37,851 bases of DNA from Verrucomicrobiota bacterium. GTDB lineage: Bacteria; Verrucomicrobiota; Kiritimatiellia; RFP12; UBA1067. Every line of letters begins with the position of its first letter. The stretch's first letter is position 1. The stretch covers positions 1 through 37,851 of the forward strand of contig JAHFSX010000051.1 of NCBI GenBank assembly GCA_023269675.1. Reading direction: 5' to 3'. The notes beneath the pieces are model-generated. The model did not search any database and was not told the origin of the DNA. It saw only the letters and a list, made by a program, of their open reading frames with translations. Below, in pieces: positions 35,136 to 37,851 of the stretch. The translations under genes and the position numbers were made by a program.

Positions 35136-35223
35136 AACGCTCAACGTCCAACGTTTAACGCGTAACACTCAAACAAAATCAAAAACTTGAGCGTCGCGTG
35201 TTAAACGTTCGGCGTTGAACGTT
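35136..35223. repeat. Long imperfect inverted repeat (AACGTT-rich) between rhaA and aldolase gene
   Basis: Arms 35136-35172 and 35187-35223 (37 nt each) are near-complementary with a 14-nt A-rich loop. The arms share the perfect core CCAACGTTTAAC-like block and differ at several scattered positions. Each arm is itself built of short AACG-containing steps (TCAACG, CCAACG, TTTAACG). The right arm ends 24 nt before the rhaA stop codon. It could be an RNA hairpin processing or attenuation element, or a mobile intergenic repeat. Confidence 0.8.
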
Positions 35224-35247
35224 ATTCCTCCGCCCCTACCGTACTTC

Positions 35248-36510
35248 TTACCGCTTCGCCAGCACGTTGGCTTCGTAGGCCTTGACCTCTTTGAGCCACT
35301 CCGTGTCCAGCGGCACGTCCTCGGACGCGCAGAACACGTCCCAGATCGCGCCGAACGGCATGGTCTTGGCGGTCTCGGTCCAGGCCAGGCGCGAGGTCAA
35401 ATCGCCGCTCACCTCGGCGCCCTGCATCAGCTTCAGCGGCTCCAGCAGCGCGTAGAGCAGCGCCTTCTGCATGGCCCGCACGCCGATCACCCACGCCGCG
35501 ATGCGGTTGATGCTCGCGTCGAAGTAGTCGAGCCCGATGTGCACGCGCTTGAACTGGTCCAGGCGCACCAGCTCCTGCGCGATCGCGATCAGATCGTCGT
35601 TCACGATCACCACGTGGTCGCTGTCCCAGCGCACCCCGCGGCTGACGTGCAGGAGGATCTCGGGCACGAACAGCAGGCAGGAGGAGAGCTTGTCGGAGAT
35701 GGTCTCGGTCGGGTGGAAGTGGCCGGCGTCGAGCGTCAGCACCTTCTGGTTCTTCACGGCGTAGCCCATGTAGAACTCGTGCGAGCCCACGGTGTAGCTT
35801 TCCCCGCCGATGCCGAACAGCTTGGACTCGACCGCGTCGAGCATGTGCTTGGGATCGAACTTCTCGGCGAAGCAGGCGTCCAGCGAGTCGTTCAGGATCT
35901 TGCGGGGCGTCGCGCGGTCGGCCGGGATGTCCTTGTAGCTGTCCGGGATCCAGACGTTGTTCACGCAGGGCGAGCCCAGCGCCTTGCCGATGGCCGCGGC
36001 GATGCGGCGCGTGGCGATCGTGTGCTTGATCCAGAAATTGCGGGTCTTCTTGTCGCGGCTGGAGAGCGAGAAGCCGTTGAACATCGGGTGCGAGAAGAGC
36101 GTGGGGTTGAAGTCCATGCCCAGCCGGTTCTTCTTGGCCCACGCGATCCAGTTCTGCATGTGCTCGGGCTGCAGCTGGTCGCGGTCGACCTTCTCGCCTT
36201 TCGCGAACTCCGCGTAGCAGGCATGCACGTTGACGCGGTGCGTGCCGCCGACCAGCGAGAGCACGAACTCGATGTCGCCGCGCAGCTCCTGCGGGTTGCG
36301 CGCGCGGCCCGGATAGTTGCCCGTGGCCTGGATGCCGCCCGTCAGGTCGCCTTCGGGATTCTCGAAGCCGCGCACGTCGTCGCCCTGCCAGCAGTGCAGC
36401 GAGACCGGGATCTTCAGCAGTTTCTTGAGCGCGGCGTCGACGTCGACCCCCAGCTCCGCATAGCGCTCGCACGCGAGTTTGTAAGCCGCCTCGATGTTCT
36501 TCTTGCTCAT
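35248..36510 (-). CDS. rhaA: L-rhamnose isomerase
   Basis: 420 aa, the usual length for RhaA. It interconverts L-rhamnose and L-rhamnulose in the cytoplasm, using manganese or another divalent metal in a TIM barrel. Family blocks are visible throughout: PVSLHCWQGDDVRGFE near residue 35, GGIQATGNYPG, FNPTLFSHPMFNGFSLSS, CVNNVWIPDSYKDIP, GSHEFYMGYAVKNQ, LDAGHFHPTETISDK (metal-site His), and WDSDHVVIVNDD (metal-site Asp). The end shows the expected SGDLTSRLAWTE block. ATG 36510 has GGAGCAGGG upstream. It begins a short operon with the aldolase gene; a candidate promoter and a perfect inverted repeat lie upstream. No rhamnulokinase or transporter gene is in the window. Confidence 0.97.
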   Translation of the reverse strand: MSKKNIEAAYKLACERYAELGVDVDAALKKLLKIPVSLHCWQGDDVRGFENPEGDLTGGIQATGNYPGRARNPQELRGDIEFVLSLVGGTHRVNVHACYAEFAKGEKVDRDQLQPEHMQNWIAWAKKNRLGMDFNPTLFSHPMFNGFSLSSRDKKTRNFWIKHTIATRRIAAAIGKALGSPCVNNVWIPDSYKDIPADRATPRKILNDSLDACFAEKFDPKHMLDAVESKLFGIGGESYTVGSHEFYMGYAVKNQKVLTLDAGHFHPTETISDKLSSCLLFVPEILLHVSRGVRWDSDHVVIVNDDLIAIAQELVRLDQFKRVHIGLDYFDASINRIAAWVIGVRAMQKALLYALLEPLKLMQGAEVSGDLTSRLAWTETAKTMPFGAIWDVFCASEDVPLDTEWLKEVKAYEANVLAKR

Positions 36511-36531
36511 GGAATGCCCTGCTCCTCTGTT

Positions 36532-36551
36532 GTTTCCGGCCAGCCGGAAAC
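36532..36551. promoter_or_regulatory. Perfect 9-bp-arm inverted repeat upstream of rhaA
   Basis: GTTTCCGGC and GCCGGAAAC flank a 2-bp CA spacer, 21 bp upstream of the rhaA start. It lies between the candidate promoter and the start codon, a fitting place for a repressor operator or an mRNA hairpin in the leader. Confidence 0.5.
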
Positions 36552-36610
36552 GGTTTTGTCTCTCTTCCCGGTCACGGGTCGCAGACCTCCCCCCGTTCCC
36601 CGGACAAACC

Positions 36611-36638
36611 TTTAAACGATCGCGAAAGGATACACCAA
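36611..36638 (-). promoter_or_regulatory. Candidate promoter for rhaA
   Basis: On the minus strand TTGGTG (36638-36633) and TTTAAA (36616-36611) are 16 bp apart, giving a predicted leader of about 95 nt that contains the inverted repeat at 36532-36551. Consensus-based inference only. Confidence 0.35.
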
Positions 36639-36673
36639 TCGCGGGGCGTGTTCCAGACGGATTTTCGTCAGGA

Positions 36674-37654
36674 TCACGCGCCGAAAATCTCGCGGTAGCG
36701 CGGCGCCCAATAGGACAGGAGCAGGTCCGCGCCCGCGCGGTCCAAGGCCATCAGCGACTCGCGCGCCATCGCGCGCAGGTCGCCCCAGCCGCGCTCCGCC
36801 GCCGCGATCAGCATGCTGTACTCGCCGCTCACGTTGTAGGCCGCCAGCGGCAGCTCCGTGCGCTCGCGCAGCCGGGCGAGCACGTCCAGATAGAAAAGCG
36901 CCGGCTTGACCATCAGGATGTCCGCGCCCTCGTCCTCGTCGAAGTCCGACTCGCGCAGCGCCGCGCGCAGGTTGCCGTAGGAGGCCTGGTACCCCTTGCG
37001 GTCGCCCGCGGAGGGCGCGGAGTTCTCCGCGTCGCGGAACGGCCCGTACATCGACGAGGCGAACTTGGTCGAATAGGCCATCAGCAGCGTCTGGTCGAAC
37101 GCGTTCTCGTCCAGCGCCGCGCGGATCGCCTGCACCTGGCCGTCCATCATCGCGCTCGGCGCAACGACGTCCGCGCCCGCCGCCGCGTGCGACACCGCCA
37201 CGCGCGCCAGGAGCCCGACCGCCGCGTCGTTGTCCACCTGACCCTGCCGGTCGAGCGGGCCGCAGTGGCCGTGCGCCGTATAGGCGCAGAGGCAGACGTC
37301 GGTCATCACCACCAGGTCGGGGAAGGCGCGCTTGATCGCGGGCACCGCCCGCTGCACCACGCCGCGCTCGTCAAACGCGCCGCTGCCGCCCGCGTCCTTT
37401 TCGCCCTCGGTCTGGCCGAAAAGCAGCACCCCGCCGATGCCCTGGGACGCCACGGGCTCCAGCGCGCGCACCAGCTCGTCGACGCTCAGCCGGCTCTGCC
37501 CCGGCATGGCGGCGATCGGCTCGCACCGCCCCTCGCCCTCGACCACAAACACGGGCCAGACAAACTTGGCGGGCGGCGGCGGCGGCGCGTCGAACAGCCT
37601 GCGGATGGCAGGCGTGCGGCGCAAGCGGCGCAAACGGAGTTCAGGAAAGCGCAT
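36674..37654 (-). CDS. hemB: Porphobilinogen synthase (delta-aminolevulinic acid dehydratase)
   Basis: 326 aa from ATG 37654, which has GAGGTG just upstream; an in-frame start at 37693 would overlap the preceding gene and has no support. The enzyme condenses two 5-aminolevulinate molecules into porphobilinogen for haem and other tetrapyrroles, in the cytoplasm. The zinc-type cysteine triad is intact (DVCLCAYTAHGHCG). The two active-site lysines are in AYSTKFASSMYGPFRDA and in ILMVKPALFYLD, and the end shows the expected SGEYSM block. The N-terminus begins RFPELRLRRLRRTPAIRRL, typical of the family. It lies 7 nt after the LysM gene, so the two are cotranscribed; the functional link is unclear. 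Confidence 0.97.
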   Translation of the reverse strand: MRFPELRLRRLRRTPAIRRLFDAPPPPPAKFVWPVFVVEGEGRCEPIAAMPGQSRLSVDELVRALEPVASQGIGGVLLFGQTEGEKDAGGSGAFDERGVVQRAVPAIKRAFPDLVVMTDVCLCAYTAHGHCGPLDRQGQVDNDAAVGLLARVAVSHAAAGADVVAPSAMMDGQVQAIRAALDENAFDQTLLMAYSTKFASSMYGPFRDAENSAPSAGDRKGYQASYGNLRAALRESDFDEDEGADILMVKPALFYLDVLARLRERTELPLAAYNVSGEYSMLIAAAERGWGDLRAMARESLMALDRAGADLLLSYWAPRYREIFGA

Positions 37655-37661
37655 AGTCACC

Positions 37662-37851
37662 TCAATCGGGAATAAAAAGGACCTGGCCGACACGGATGGA
37701 CGAAGGGTTGGAAAGCTTGTTGGCCTTCAGGATCGACTCCACGCTCTTGTTGTAACCCCGCGCGATTTCGGAGAGGGTCTGGCCGCGTTCGACCTTGTGC
37801 TCGTAACCGCCCCGTCCCGCCGCGGCCGCGCCGCCGGACGCGCGTGCGGCA
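37662..37851 (-). CDS. LysM domain protein (C-terminal part; 5' end outside window)
   Basis: Only the last 63 codons are in the window. They encode an Ala/Gly-rich linker followed by one LysM domain (EHKVERGQTLSEIARGYNKS, then LKANKLSNPSSIRVGQVLFI) ending in IPD. LysM domains bind peptidoglycan and related glycans, so the protein is probably exported and acts in the envelope. The stop at 37664-37662 is followed after 7 nt by hemB. Upstream domains cannot be seen; a second LysM, a peptidase or an amidase is common in such proteins but is not shown here. Confidence 0.88.
   Translation of the reverse strand, partial: AARASGGAAAAGRGGYEHKVERGQTLSEIARGYNKSVESILKANKLSNPSSIRVGQVLFIPD

Noticed and set aside
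35215..36615. Plus-strand open frame opposite rhaA
   Set aside because: rhaA on the minus strand is unmistakable; the opposite frame has no recognisable features.

Overview
This is a GC-rich window with almost all genes on the minus strand. It looks like a chromosomal segment of a PVC-superphylum bacterium, and Kiritimatiellota is my best guess (a Verrucomicrobiota or Lentisphaerota relative is possible). The reasons are very large secreted proteins built from DUF11 and SdrD B-like repeats, a C-terminal module of the 'Y-x-V-x-x-S-T-D-L-x-x-W' kind, an L-rhamnose isomerase next to a class II aldolase, and a Gram-negative tripartite export operon. No taxon is proven by the sequence alone.

Layout. 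(1) 1-22443, minus strand: three giant secreted repeat proteins and a small DUF1573 protein. The first giant is 3'-truncated by the window edge. It is a DUF11 tandem-repeat protein of more than 2500 residues with a ThuA/GATase1-like insert and a DNRLRE-type region. The second (2419 aa) has about ten SdrD B-like domains and a GEVED domain. The third (2104 aa) has a propeller-like N-terminus, six EF-hand/dockerin-type calcium loops and SdrD B-like domains. Giants two and three share a novel-looking N-terminal domain and a gap-free 944-bp duplicated 3' end. (2) 22756-25145, plus strand: a divergent NarX/NarL-like two-component pair with an ATGA overlap. It is the obvious, though unproven, candidate regulator of the surface-protein cluster. 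(3) 25298-26019, minus: a SET-domain protein and a small DMT/SMR transporter, overlapping by GTGA. (4) 26221-33880, minus: a tightly coupled six-gene operon in the order TolC-like lipoprotein, HlyD/MacA-like adaptor, MacB-type ATPase, MacB-type permease, FixJ-like regulator, FixL-like soluble kinase with a cysteine-rich PAS domain. (5) 34034-36510, minus: class II aldolase (probable L-rhamnulose-1-phosphate aldolase) and L-rhamnose isomerase, separated by a long imperfect hairpin. (6) 36674-37851, minus: hemB and the end of a LysM protein gene.

How the parts may work together. The giants are probably exported and extracellular, serving as adhesins, a surface layer or matrix; the calcium loops suggest calcium-stabilised folding. 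The MacAB-TolC-like operon exports an unknown substrate and carries its own cytoplasmic sensor/regulator pair at its 3' end. The rhamnose genes would cover isomerisation and aldol cleavage; no kinase, permease or microcompartment shell gene is visible.

Most interesting: a homologous three-loop calcium-binding cassette is inserted in frame at two separate points of one domain in the 2104-aa protein, while the neighbouring 2419-aa paralogue lacks both. The DNA-level duplications in the giants point to ongoing recombination, and a long AACGTT-rich hairpin sits between rhaA and the aldolase. No tRNA, rRNA, CRISPR array or insertion sequence was seen.
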